Origin: Bacillota bacterium | GTDB lineage: Bacteria; Bacillota; Clostridia; Peptostreptococcales; Anaerovoracaceae | Direction of reading: 5' to 3' | DNA length: 44,302 bases | NCBI GenBank assembly: GCA_017556505.1 | Contig: JAFYNS010000065.1 | Location: 1-44,302, forward strand | Shown: one piece after another, positions 22,454 to 30,546 of the stretch | Layout: every line of letters starts with the position of its first letter | Position numbering within the stretch: position 1 is the first letter of the stretch | Program-made: the position numbers and the translations under genes | Notes under the pieces: generated by a model | Told to the model about the DNA's origin: nothing | Seen by the model: only the letters and a program-made list of their open reading frames with translations | Database searches by the model: none

Positions 22454-24043
22454 ATGAAAAAGAGTTTAAAGAAGATGTTCGCAATGATGCTTGCGGTTAT
22501 GATGATTTTCTCAATGGCAGCCTGCGGAGGAGGCGGCGGAACCACCGACGAAGACGGCGAAGTAATATTCAATATGGCAACCACTGGCGGATATGACACT
22601 TTCAGTTTCTTCAACACTGAAAGTGCACTGGTTTACGACTGGTTCAATATGTCCTATGACTCATTGATTGCGTATGATGAAAACTATAACGCAATTCCAA
22701 GAGCAGCATCCAGCTGGGAAGCGGACGGCAATGTATGGACGTTCCATCTGAGAGATGACATTTATTTCTCTGATGGAGAACAGCTGACCTCTGCTGACGT
22801 AAAATGGACTTATGAACATGCGCTGGACAGCTATATGTACTCCACCCATGCTGACGGATTCGAATCCATCGATTGTCCGGATGATTTCACCGTAGTATTT
22901 ACCTGTGCCACTGCAAAGCCTGACATGCTCTATCAGATTATTCCAATTTTACCGGAACATATCTGGGGTGCAGTGGAAGATGTATTCAGCTATGAACCAA
23001 CCGAACTGATTGGCTCCGGACCATTCATCTACAGTGCAGAAAGAAGCGGCAGCGGAAGCACTGCATTCGTAAAGAATGAAAACTACTGGGGCGATGTTCC
23101 TGTCATCGATGTTCTGGTATTCACAGAATATGATAACGCTGATGCCATGGCACAGGCTCTGAAGCTGGGTGAAGTGGATGCCTGCTATACCCTGGAAAAG
23201 TCCCAGCTGGAAACACTTCAGGCCACCGAAGGCATTGAAGCCGGTGCGTATGATTCCTATGGTTTCGAATATCTGGGATACAATATGCTGGATGAACTCT
23301 GTGCAGATAAGACCATCAGACATGCCATTGATTACTGCACAGACAAGAATCTGGCAATTGAAATGAGCTACGGCGGCCTGGCAGTGCCTGCATATGGTCC
23401 TGTAAGCAATGAAGGTTTTGCATATACTCCTGCTGAAGCAAGAGACCTGAATATCGATAAGGCTAACGAAATCCTGGATGAAGCAGGATATAAGGATACT
23501 GACGGTGACGGCATCCGTGAAATGAACGGAAAGAAGATCAGTCTGGAACTGCTGACTGCATCCGACAGATCATCCTGGCAGAGTGCAACTGTAAATATGC
23601 TCATTACCAACTGCCAGCAGGCAGGTATTGAAATCGTATGGGTGCCAATGGATAAGACCGCAATGTGGGATACCTGCTATGACGGAAATCCTGACTGGCA
23701 GCTGACAATCGATGGCTGGGGCGGAGATGCAGACCCAGGTGCTGTCATGTGCATCTTCCTGGACTATGAAGTGGCAGGTTACGCAGGTGTTGCTTACCAG
23801 AACGCAGAATTTGATGCGGCATATGACCTGGTATCTTCCACTGCGGATCCGACACAGAGAGCTGCGTATATTGAAGCATGCCAGGAAATTCTGTACGAAG
23901 ACTGTCCTTATACCTTCCTGTGCTTCGACCAGAGCGTACAGGCCGTAAATTCTGCGAAGTGGACCGGCTATAAGGCGACTTCTCACGGACTGTTCGGCAA
24001 TGAAATGGTATATAACTACTGCCACATCGCACCAGCACAATAA
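22454..24043 (+). CDS. Peptide ABC transporter substrate-binding lipoprotein
   Basis: The 529-residue protein is a family 5 extracellular solute-binding protein (OppA/DppA type). It has a lipoprotein signal, MKKSLKKMFAMMLAVMMI followed by lipobox MAAC (C23) and a glycine-rich linker, then the typical WTFHLRDDIYFSDGEQLTSADVKWT-like block around residue 95-120, and IGSGPF near 190. The order substrate-binding protein, two permeases, two ATPases and then a dipeptidase supports dipeptide or murein-peptide import. GGAGGAAAAACAG precedes the ATG. A stable stem at 24066-24082 separates it from the permease genes. Confidence 0.94.
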   Translation: MKKSLKKMFAMMLAVMMIFSMAACGGGGGTTDEDGEVIFNMATTGGYDTFSFFNTESALVYDWFNMSYDSLIAYDENYNAIPRAASSWEADGNVWTFHLRDDIYFSDGEQLTSADVKWTYEHALDSYMYSTHADGFESIDCPDDFTVVFTCATAKPDMLYQIIPILPEHIWGAVEDVFSYEPTELIGSGPFIYSAERSGSGSTAFVKNENYWGDVPVIDVLVFTEYDNADAMAQALKLGEVDACYTLEKSQLETLQATEGIEAGAYDSYGFEYLGYNMLDELCADKTIRHAIDYCTDKNLAIEMSYGGLAVPAYGPVSNEGFAYTPAEARDLNIDKANEILDEAGYKDTDGDGIREMNGKKISLELLTASDRSSWQSATVNMLITNCQQAGIEIVWVPMDKTAMWDTCYDGNPDWQLTIDGWGGDADPGAVMCIFLDYEVAGYAGVAYQNAEFDAAYDLVSSTADPTQRAAYIEACQEILYEDCPYTFLCFDQSVQAVNSAKWTGYKATSHGLFGNEMVYNYCHIAPAQ

Positions 24044-24065
24044 ATAATATTCTGAATCATTAAGG

Positions 24066-24082
24066 GGGGCAGTTTCTGCCCC
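24066..24082 (+). terminator. GC-rich stem-loop after the binding-protein gene
   Basis: GGGGCAG-TTT-CTGCCCC forms a strong stem without a T tract. In binding-protein-dependent operons such stems often stabilise the upstream mRNA so the binding protein is made in excess. Confidence 0.55.
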
Positions 24083-24121
24083 TCTGCCTGTATCGGAAAA
24101 CAATGAAAGGAGGAAAAAGAA

Positions 24122-25090
24122 TTGGCAATACGTACACTAAAGAGATTTTTCTTTTCCTGTGTTACGATATTTTTCGTAATCGCTTTTAACTTTTTCCTGT
24201 TCAGAGTCATGCCGGGCAATGTGGAAACCATCATTGCCAAGGCAAACACATCAGAAGCAGTAAAGGCAAGACTTTTAGCCGAGGCTGGTCTGGACCAGCC
24301 CCTTCTGACTCAGTTTGGCATTTACCTGAAAAACCTGCTGACCGGAGATTTTGGGGAAGCATTTTATAACTATGACGGCAGTTCCGATGTACTGACTATT
24401 ATTGCAGGCCGTTTGCCTAATACGGTGATTCTTCTGCTCTGTGCGGAAGCGGTGGCCATTGTACTGGGTCTTCTGGTTGGTGTCATCTGTGCTCAGAAGA
24501 GGGGAAGCAAACTGGATACGGGACTGCTTTCCGGCTCCCTTGTCATGTATTCCATGCCGACCTTCTGGTTCGCCATGCTGCTGATTTTCCTGTTCTGCGT
24601 CACATTCCGGATTTTTCCGACCGGCGGTATAACAACGCCGGGAACCAACTATCAGGGCTGGATGCATATTCAGGACTATCTGCACCACATGATTCTGCCG
24701 ATGATCTGCATGGGGCTGCTGATGATTGGTGTCTATGCCGTGACCATGAGAAGCACCATGATGAATATTTTGACGGAGGACTATATCAATACGGCCCGGG
24801 CTAAGGGGTTCTCCGCAAAATATATTCTCCTTCACCATGCTATCCCCAACGCTATGGTGCCGATGGCGACCATCATCGCACTGAATATTGCAGCGATTCT
24901 GGGCGGTGCTATTCAGCTGGAAACGCTGTTTAGCTGGCAGGGACTGGGGCAGCTCATGTATGAGGCACTGAACCGGAGAGACTATCCTGTTCTGCAGGGA
25001 TGTTTCTTTGTATCTACGGTGGCTGTCATTCTCGTAAACTTTATCATGGACACCATTTACGGATTCATCGATCCCCGTGTAAAGAGTTAG
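24122..25090 (+). CDS. Peptide ABC transporter permease, DppB/OppB type
   Basis: The first transmembrane subunit (322 aa, about 6 helices). The N-terminus has the family pattern of a membrane helix followed by FRVMPGNVETII, and the EAA-type coupling loop reads EDYINTARAKGFSAKYILLHHAIPNA (split as it crosses 200-230). It ends with a region including DPRVKS, common in DppB. The start is a TTG at 24122, 7 bases after AAAGGAGG, not an ATG. It precedes the second permease by 16 bases. Confidence 0.92.
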   Translation: MAIRTLKRFFFSCVTIFFVIAFNFFLFRVMPGNVETIIAKANTSEAVKARLLAEAGLDQPLLTQFGIYLKNLLTGDFGEAFYNYDGSSDVLTIIAGRLPNTVILLLCAEAVAIVLGLLVGVICAQKRGSKLDTGLLSGSLVMYSMPTFWFAMLLIFLFCVTFRIFPTGGITTPGTNYQGWMHIQDYLHHMILPMICMGLLMIGVYAVTMRSTMMNILTEDYINTARAKGFSAKYILLHHAIPNAMVPMATIIALNIAAILGGAIQLETLFSWQGLGQLMYEALNRRDYPVLQGCFFVSTVAVILVNFIMDTIYGFIDPRVKS

Positions 25091-25106
25091 AAAGGAGGAC
25101 TGCTGT

Positions 25107-26015
25107 ATGCTGAATCGAGTGCAGAAATATGAAACAGAGCGGCTGAAGAAAGAACTTCAGAAGATGAAGACCAGGCAGTTCTTCCGGGAAGTGTGGGCAA
25201 ACAAGATGGCCCGCGTAGGCGTTATTATGATAGGATTTTTCGTACTGATGGCAATCTTTGGTCCGATCATCATGCCATTTAAGACGACAGATATTGCATC
25301 TTCCAGGGACATGGTCTTTAATCCGCCATCTGCGGAGCACTGGCTGGGAACTGACAACCAGGGAAGAGATGTACTGGCATATCTGGTGAACGGTGCCAGA
25401 AGTTCTCTGTTCGTGGGACTGGTTGCGACGGTGATTTCCATGGTGCTGGGAACGCTTATTGGAATTACGGCAGGTTACATCGGAAGCTGGGTGGATAATC
25501 TGCTCATGCGCATTACAGACTTTTTCCTGGTACTTCCGTGGCTTCCATTCTGTATGGTGCTGGCGGCAATTCTGGGGAACAGCATCTGGAATATTATTCT
25601 TGTAATCGGGCTGACCGGCTGGGCCAGTACGGCACGAATCATACGTGCGCAGACTCTTTCTGTAAAGGAGCAGCAGTATGTGGAACGGACTCAGTCTATC
25701 GGTGCAGGAAGATGGCATATCATGATGAAACATATCCTGCCAAATGTATTTCCTCTGGTATTTTCGGAAGCAATACTGATTGTATCTTCCTCTATTCTGA
25801 CGGAAACTTCTCTGGCATTCCTGGGACTGGGGGATCCAACCAGTCCAAGCTGGGGTACCATGCTCAATGATGCATATTCTACCGGTGCCATGACCGTTGG
25901 TGCCTGGTGGTACTTCATTACGCCTGGATTGTGTGTGATCCTGGTTGCACTGGGATTTACCCTGATGGGTTATGCCTTCGATGAAATCCTCAATCCGAAG
26001 CTGAAAGAAAGATAG
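25107..26015 (+). CDS. Peptide ABC transporter permease, DppC/OppC type
   Basis: The second transmembrane subunit (302 aa). It shows the DppC N-terminus with a long cytoplasmic lead (KYETERLKKELQKMKTR), then a helix, the extracytoplasmic HWLGTDNQGRDVLAYLVNGAR block, and the EAA loop YVERTQSIGAGRWHIMMKHILPNV near 195-218. The late SLAFLGLGDPTSPSWG motif is also typical. AAAGGAGG precedes the ATG. It is followed by the first ATPase after 11 bases. Confidence 0.93.
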   Translation: MLNRVQKYETERLKKELQKMKTRQFFREVWANKMARVGVIMIGFFVLMAIFGPIIMPFKTTDIASSRDMVFNPPSAEHWLGTDNQGRDVLAYLVNGARSSLFVGLVATVISMVLGTLIGITAGYIGSWVDNLLMRITDFFLVLPWLPFCMVLAAILGNSIWNIILVIGLTGWASTARIIRAQTLSVKEQQYVERTQSIGAGRWHIMMKHILPNVFPLVFSEAILIVSSSILTETSLAFLGLGDPTSPSWGTMLNDAYSTGAMTVGAWWYFITPGLCVILVALGFTLMGYAFDEILNPKLKER

Positions 26016-26026
26016 GAGGGGTCGAT

Positions 26027-27004
26027 ATGAGTTTATTAGAAGTAAAAGACTTAAAAACATATTTTACTACCTCCAAAGGGAAAACTAAAGCAGTAGACGG
26101 TGTGTCCTTTTCTCTGGACTACGGTCAGTGTCTTGGACTTGTGGGAGAGTCCGGCTGCGGAAAAACAACCACAGCGCTTTCTATTTGTCAGCTTCTGCCG
26201 AAGGAAGGAAAAGTAGAGGACGGGCAGATTTTGCTGGAAGGTGTGGACTATGCCTCCATGACAGAGACAGAAATCATGAAGCACCGCTGGGCAGATGTGT
26301 CAATTATTTTCCAGGGAGCCATGAATGCGTTCAATCCGGTTAAGAAGGTGGGCTGGCAGATTGCCGAAGCCTGTATGCACCATCAGAATCTGACGAAGGA
26401 ACAAGCCTGGGAACGGGCCGGTGACCTTTTTGAGATGGTTGGCATTGCAAGAGAACGTGTGTCCCAGTATCCTCACGAGTTTTCCGGCGGTATGAAGCAG
26501 CGTGCTATGATTGCCATGGCCCTTGCCTGCAGTCCGAAACTGATTATCGGCGATGAGCCGACCACCGCACTGGATGTGATGATTCAGGCACAGATTCTGG
26601 AACTTCTGGAAAAGCTGCGGAAGGAACTGAACATGGGCATGATTCTGATTACCCATGACCTGTCTATTTTAAGTGAGACATGCGATAAAATTGCAGTCAT
26701 GTATGCAGGTAAAATTGCCGAACTTGGAACTGTGGACGATATTTTCAACCACCCGGTGCATCCGTACACAAAGCGTCTGCTGGCGTGCTTCCCAAATATC
26801 AACAGTGAGGAACGTGTAATTCCGGACGGTATTCCGGGTTATCCACCCAACCTGATTGACCCGCCGGAGGGCTGTCGGTTCTGTCCGAGATGTGCAGAAT
26901 CGATGGAACTGTGCGGCAGTGAGGAACCGGAGTTTTTGCAGGTAGGACCGGAGCATTTCGTGTCCTGTCACTTGTGTAAAGAGGGCGGTGAGCAGAATGG
27001 CTGA
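26027..27004 (+). CDS. Peptide ABC transporter ATPase, DppD/OppD type
   Basis: The first nucleotide-binding subunit (325 aa). Walker A is GESGCGKTT (about 39-47), the signature motif is FSGGMKQR, Walker B is LIIGDEPTTALD and the switch His is in ITHD. A C-terminal oligopeptide-transporter extension contains the CRFCPRCAESMELC cysteine block, which may bind an iron-sulfur cluster in related dipeptide transporters. The next gene overlaps by 8 bases. Confidence 0.94.
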   Translation: MSLLEVKDLKTYFTTSKGKTKAVDGVSFSLDYGQCLGLVGESGCGKTTTALSICQLLPKEGKVEDGQILLEGVDYASMTETEIMKHRWADVSIIFQGAMNAFNPVKKVGWQIAEACMHHQNLTKEQAWERAGDLFEMVGIARERVSQYPHEFSGGMKQRAMIAMALACSPKLIIGDEPTTALDVMIQAQILELLEKLRKELNMGMILITHDLSILSETCDKIAVMYAGKIAELGTVDDIFNHPVHPYTKRLLACFPNINSEERVIPDGIPGYPPNLIDPPEGCRFCPRCAESMELCGSEEPEFLQVGPEHFVSCHLCKEGGEQNG

Positions 27005-27989
27005 AAAAATGCTGGAAGTGAAAGACTTAAAAGTATATTATGAAATAAAGAAAGGCTTGGCTCAGACCTTTTTCGGCAAACCGCAGGTGCTGAGAGCCGT
27101 GGATGGAGTCAGCTTTCATATTGACAGGGGTGAAATTCTTTCTCTGGTAGGGGAATCCGGCTCCGGCAAGACGACGACCGGGAAGGCAATTCTTCAGCTG
27201 GCACCGGCCAGTGGCGGAAGTATTCTCTTCGATGGAGAAGAAATAGCCGGGAAAAAAGACCTGTCTGAATTTCGAAAAAAGGCACAGATGATTTATCAGG
27301 ATCCGTACCAGTCACTGAATCCGCGTCAGTACATCTCCGATATTGTAGGAGAACCTCTTGACGTGAATGGACTGGTGACAACACAGGAAGAACGGAATGA
27401 AAGAATCCGTGAAGCACTGGAAAGTGCGGGACTGACACCAGCAGATGACTATCTGTACAGACGTCCATTTGAACTTTCGGGAGGTCAGCGGCAGCGTGCA
27501 GCAATTGCCGGTTCTCTGATTATGAAGCCTGAATTTGTTGTGGCGGATGAACCGGTATCCATGCTGGATGCCAGCATCCGGACCGGTATTGTGAAGATGA
27601 TGCTGGAACAGAGGGATAAAAAAGGCGTGGCATACCTTTTCATTACCCATGATCTTTCTCTGGCCTGGCTCATTTCTGACCGTATTGCCATCATGTATCT
27701 TGGCAAAATCATGGAAATCGGCACTGCACACGAAATCATAAAGAATCCGAAGCATCCATACACCCAGGCACTTCTGGACATTATGCCGGTGCCCGGCAAA
27801 GTCCTGACAGAAAAGCGCAGAATTCTGGAGGGTGAAACGCCCAATGCAGGGACGGAAGTACGCGGCTGTAAATTCTGCGGAAGATGTCCTGTGGCTATGG
27901 AAATCTGCGGTCAGGTGGAACCTGAGAATAAGGAAGTATCTCCGGGACATTTCGTGATGTGCCACAAGTATACAGCTGGGGCAGAATAA
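26997..27989 (+). CDS. Peptide ABC transporter ATPase, DppF/OppF type
   Basis: The second nucleotide-binding subunit (330 aa). Walker A is GESGSGKTT, the signature is LSGGQRQR, Walker B is FVVADEPVSMLD and the switch His is in ITHD. The QDPYQSLNPR segment is the Q-loop pattern of the OppF family, and the C-terminal CKFCGRCPVAMEICG is the matching cysteine block. The ATG at 26997 lies inside the end of the previous gene, after GAGGGCGGTGAG; a longer frame from 26988 is possible. It precedes the dipeptidase by 10 bases. Confidence 0.94.
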   Translation: MAEKMLEVKDLKVYYEIKKGLAQTFFGKPQVLRAVDGVSFHIDRGEILSLVGESGSGKTTTGKAILQLAPASGGSILFDGEEIAGKKDLSEFRKKAQMIYQDPYQSLNPRQYISDIVGEPLDVNGLVTTQEERNERIREALESAGLTPADDYLYRRPFELSGGQRQRAAIAGSLIMKPEFVVADEPVSMLDASIRTGIVKMMLEQRDKKGVAYLFITHDLSLAWLISDRIAIMYLGKIMEIGTAHEIIKNPKHPYTQALLDIMPVPGKVLTEKRRILEGETPNAGTEVRGCKFCGRCPVAMEICGQVEPENKEVSPGHFVMCHKYTAGAE

Positions 27990-27999
27990 GGAGACTGCT

Positions 28000-29244
28000 A
28001 TGGAAATATTAAAACACCTGGGTGAGCTGATGGAATTTCAGAGTATCAGTGAAGACAGGGAATGCTGCAGAGCAGCACTGAAATATGTCATGGATCTGGC
28101 AGAAAGCTTCGGTTTCGAAACGAAAACCGGACGCCATGGTGATGTGGGAATTGTGGATCTGGGAGAAGGCTCTGAGACCATAGGAATACTGGTACATGTA
28201 GATGTGGTAGCGGAAGGAAATCCGGACCTGTGGGATTTCGAACCGTATCAGCTGACGGAAAAAGACGGAATCCTTTACGGCCGGGGAATCGTGGACGATA
28301 AGGGTCCTGTTATTGCCAGCCTGTATGCCATGAAGAAGATGAAGGATGATAACATACCTCTGAAAAAGAAGATTCGCCTGATTATCGGCACCAGTGAAGA
28401 GATTCACTGGACCGATATGGAACACTACATGGATGAGTTCGGTGTGCCGGACTACGGATATTCTCCTGACGGGAACTTCCCGATATACAATCAGGAAAAC
28501 GGGTATATGGACGTGGAACTGTGCTTTGAAGAGGAACTGACAGGTGGCTTGGAAGGCTTCGAAGGCGGAAGTGCGCCCAATTCCATCCCGTCCTTTGCAT
28601 GCTACAGAAAGGATGGGAAGAAGGTGGAGTTTGTTGGGAAAGCAGCTCACAGCTCCGCACCGGAGCTGGGCATCAATGCGATCAATCTGCTGTGCGAAAA
28701 CGTCGGCGCAGAATACGGCCTGCGGTTTGCTTCTGCGGTAAACCAGTATTTCCCGGAAGGAACGTATGAAACCAATATCCGTTTCCGGAAACGGGACGGA
28801 AGCCTGAGTGAGAAAGGCGACCTGACCATGGTACCGACAACCCTTCGTCAGGAGGGAACCCGAATCTATATCAATTTCAATGTAAGGCAGTGCTGTGATA
28901 TTCCGGGAAAGAATATCATAGAAGGTCTGAAATTTCTGGAAGAAGCATATGACTGCCGCATTATTCTGAAAGAAAACATGGAGCCAATCTGGGTGGATGA
29001 CAACCAGCCGTGGATACAGCGGATGCAGCAGGTAACTGCAGAATATGGAATGGATGCGAAATGTCTTTTCGCTCCGGGGTGCAGTTATGCCAAGTGTATG
29101 CCAAATTTCGTGGGCTGGGGACCGGTGTTCCCATGGGATCCGGATTGCGCACACATGGAAAACGAGCAGCAGAGCATGGAAAGTTTCCTGAAGAGTCTGG
29201 AAATGTATACAGAGTACCTGATTCTGGAAGGGCAGAGTGAATAA
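28000..29244 (+). CDS. pepV: M20-family dipeptidase, PepV-like
   Basis: A cytoplasmic two-zinc dipeptidase (414 aa). The metal and catalytic residues are in order: HVDVV (H66, D68), GRGIVDDKGP (D100), SEEIHWTD (E133 catalytic, E134 metal), SPDGNFP and CAHMENE near the end. The large lid domain with AHSSAPELGINA is typical of PepV. The context, directly after five peptide-transporter genes, implies that it hydrolyses the imported di- or tripeptides. AAGGAGACTGCT precedes the ATG. A terminator follows. Confidence 0.92.
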   Translation: MEILKHLGELMEFQSISEDRECCRAALKYVMDLAESFGFETKTGRHGDVGIVDLGEGSETIGILVHVDVVAEGNPDLWDFEPYQLTEKDGILYGRGIVDDKGPVIASLYAMKKMKDDNIPLKKKIRLIIGTSEEIHWTDMEHYMDEFGVPDYGYSPDGNFPIYNQENGYMDVELCFEEELTGGLEGFEGGSAPNSIPSFACYRKDGKKVEFVGKAAHSSAPELGINAINLLCENVGAEYGLRFASAVNQYFPEGTYETNIRFRKRDGSLSEKGDLTMVPTTLRQEGTRIYINFNVRQCCDIPGKNIIEGLKFLEEAYDCRIILKENMEPIWVDDNQPWIQRMQQVTAEYGMDAKCLFAPGCSYAKCMPNFVGWGPVFPWDPDCAHMENEQQSMESFLKSLEMYTEYLILEGQSE

Positions 29245-29277
29245 GAGGGGGAACCGATGGTTCGCCCCCCTTTTTTT
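29245..29277 (+). terminator. Rho-independent terminator after the dipeptidase
   Basis: GAGGGGGAAC pairs with GTTCGCCCCCC with one bulged G, followed by seven T residues. It lies between convergent transcription units. Confidence 0.85.
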
Positions 29278-29284
29278 ATTCTGT

Positions 29285-29932
29285 TTATGGCAGCTCCCAA
29301 TAATCTGCAGGATTTACCGGAATTCCGTCTTTCTGCAGTTCCAGATGAAGGTGCGGACCGGTGGACTGGCCGGTGTTTCCGACGGTTCCGATTTCGGTGC
29401 CAGTTTCCACTGTGTCACCGTTTTCCACCCACAGTTCATCCAGGTGGGCGTACAGGGTGGTGTATCCGCCTTCGTGCCGGAGGATGACGTGATAGCCTTT
29501 CTGTACATCAAAATCTGCAGTCACGACTTCCCCGGCTGCTGCAGCCAGTACCGGTGTGCCGGCATCAGCAACGAAGTCGATACCGTCGTGATGCACCTGG
29601 GTCAGTGGATTTTCAGCTGCAAACGGTGCACTGATGATGAATTCTTCCGTTTCAGCACCCGCGGAGCCATCCTGCTCCAGAACCACGTTACCGTCTGCAT
29701 CCAGGATTTTGCCGGAGGCGAAAATTTTGTCAAGGCGGAATCCGCCGGCAGCGTAAACACCCATAGTACCCAGTGCCAGCACCAGACAGGCCGCCAGTAT
29801 CAGTACCATTCTTTTATGTCGTAATTTACTCCTTGAGTGTTTCTGATTCATTTTATCATGTATCCTTTCCAGAGTATCCTCCGGAGCTTTAAGGCTTGCA
29901 AAGGCCTTTGAAATCATATCCTTATCACTCAT
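29285..29932 (-). CDS. Membrane-anchored M23/LytM-domain protein with an anti-sigma-like N-terminus
   Basis: The 215-residue protein starts with a short cytoplasmic region (DMISKAFASLKAPEDTLERI) of the kind found at the front of Firmicute anti-sigma factors, then a basic stretch and one transmembrane helix at about 42-62. Outside lies an M23 peptidase domain with the zinc site H115-x3-D119 (HDGID), H163 in YAHL and H194/H196 in GPHLHLE, all intact. Its ATG overlaps the sigma gene stop by 4 bases. The likely reading is an anti-sigma factor whose sensor is a cell-wall-hydrolase-like domain. No anti-sigma activity is shown by the sequence itself; a plain sporulation-type endopeptidase is an alternative. 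Confidence 0.8.
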   Translation of the reverse strand: MSDKDMISKAFASLKAPEDTLERIHDKMNQKHSRSKLRHKRMVLILAACLVLALGTMGVYAAGGFRLDKIFASGKILDADGNVVLEQDGSAGAETEEFIISAPFAAENPLTQVHHDGIDFVADAGTPVLAAAAGEVVTADFDVQKGYHVILRHEGGYTTLYAHLDELWVENGDTVETGTEIGTVGNTGQSTGPHLHLELQKDGIPVNPADYWELP

Positions 29933-30408
29933 TTCGAATCCTCTTCTTTCAGATACCGGGCCAGTTCTTTCCGTGCCCGTGACAGCCGGGTACCTGCCGT
30001 GGCGGCAGGAATTCCCAGAATTTCAGCGATTTCTTTTAGGGAGTACCCCTCGATATAGTAGAGAACCACAGTCAGCCGTTTCACCTTGTCCAGGTGCAGA
30101 ACAGCCTCAAAGAGGTCACGGTAATTGGAGTCTTCGAAGACCAGGGTTTCCACGTAGTCTTCAATGTTCTCATGAGTTCGGAAGGGGCGTCTCCAAATCT
30201 TGCGGCATTCGTTTACCGTTACCTTCATGAGCCAGTTTCTGACATGTTCTTCGTTTTCGAACTCCCGGTCTGTACGGTACAGACGGAGCAGAACCTCCTG
30301 GGTCACATCGTCTGCGTCAGCCGGGGATTTCAGCCAGCTGAAGGCCAGCCGGTAAATCGTATCCATATATTTCGCTGCCAGTATATCAAACTGTCCGGTA
30401 TCCAGCAT
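29929..30408 (-). CDS. ECF-type RNA polymerase sigma factor (second module)
   Basis: A compact ECF sigma factor (159 aa). Region 2 reads YMDTIYRLAFSWLKSPADA and DDVTQEVLLRLYR (about 14-47). Region 4 reads VKRLTVVLYYIEGYSLKEI then AEILGIPAATAGTRLSRARKEL (about 108-152). GAAGGAGATAATGCA precedes the ATG. It overlaps the M23/anti-sigma-like gene by ATGA and is divergent from the gamma-glutamyltransferase gene. The intervening promoter region holds the same 14-base motif as the first sigma module. Confidence 0.93.
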   Translation of the reverse strand: MLDTGQFDILAAKYMDTIYRLAFSWLKSPADADDVTQEVLLRLYRTDREFENEEHVRNWLMKVTVNECRKIWRRPFRTHENIEDYVETLVFEDSNYRDLFEAVLHLDKVKRLTVVLYYIEGYSLKEIAEILGIPAATAGTRLSRARKELARYLKEEDSK

Positions 30409-30465
30409 TGCATTATCTCCTTCGTGAAAAGCTTCTCACTTGTATTATCCATCAGGTGGCAGATA

Positions 30466-30507
30466 TTTTTCAACCGGTTTGAATTTTTTTTCAAAGCGTG
30501 GTATAGT
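30466..30507. promoter_or_regulatory. Divergent promoters for the second sigma gene and ggt around an AACCGGTT palindrome
   Basis: Plus strand toward ggt: TTGAAT (30479-30484), 17-bp spacer, TATAGT (30502-30507). Minus strand toward the sigma gene: TTGAAA (30473-30468), 18-bp spacer, GATAAT near 30449-30444. The AACCGGTT palindrome (30472-30479) touches both -35 elements, so one bound protein could control both. The 14 bases 30466-30479 recur exactly at 18785-18798. Confidence 0.65.
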
Positions 30508-30546
30508 GAAGGCATAAAAACTTATGAAAGTGAAACGGTGACGACG

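Noticed and set aside
25065..26060. 331-codon minus-strand frame over the second permease gene
   Set aside because: Antisense of dppC-type gene, rich in His, Arg and Gln, no family pattern.
28009..29154. 381-codon minus-strand frame over the dipeptidase gene
   Set aside because: A shadow of pepV with no ribosome site or recognisable domain.
30094..30546. Upstream extension of the ggt frame across the sigma gene
   Set aside because: The frame is open by chance on the antisense of a clear sigma factor; ggt similarity starts at 30547 and its promoter lies at 30479-30507.
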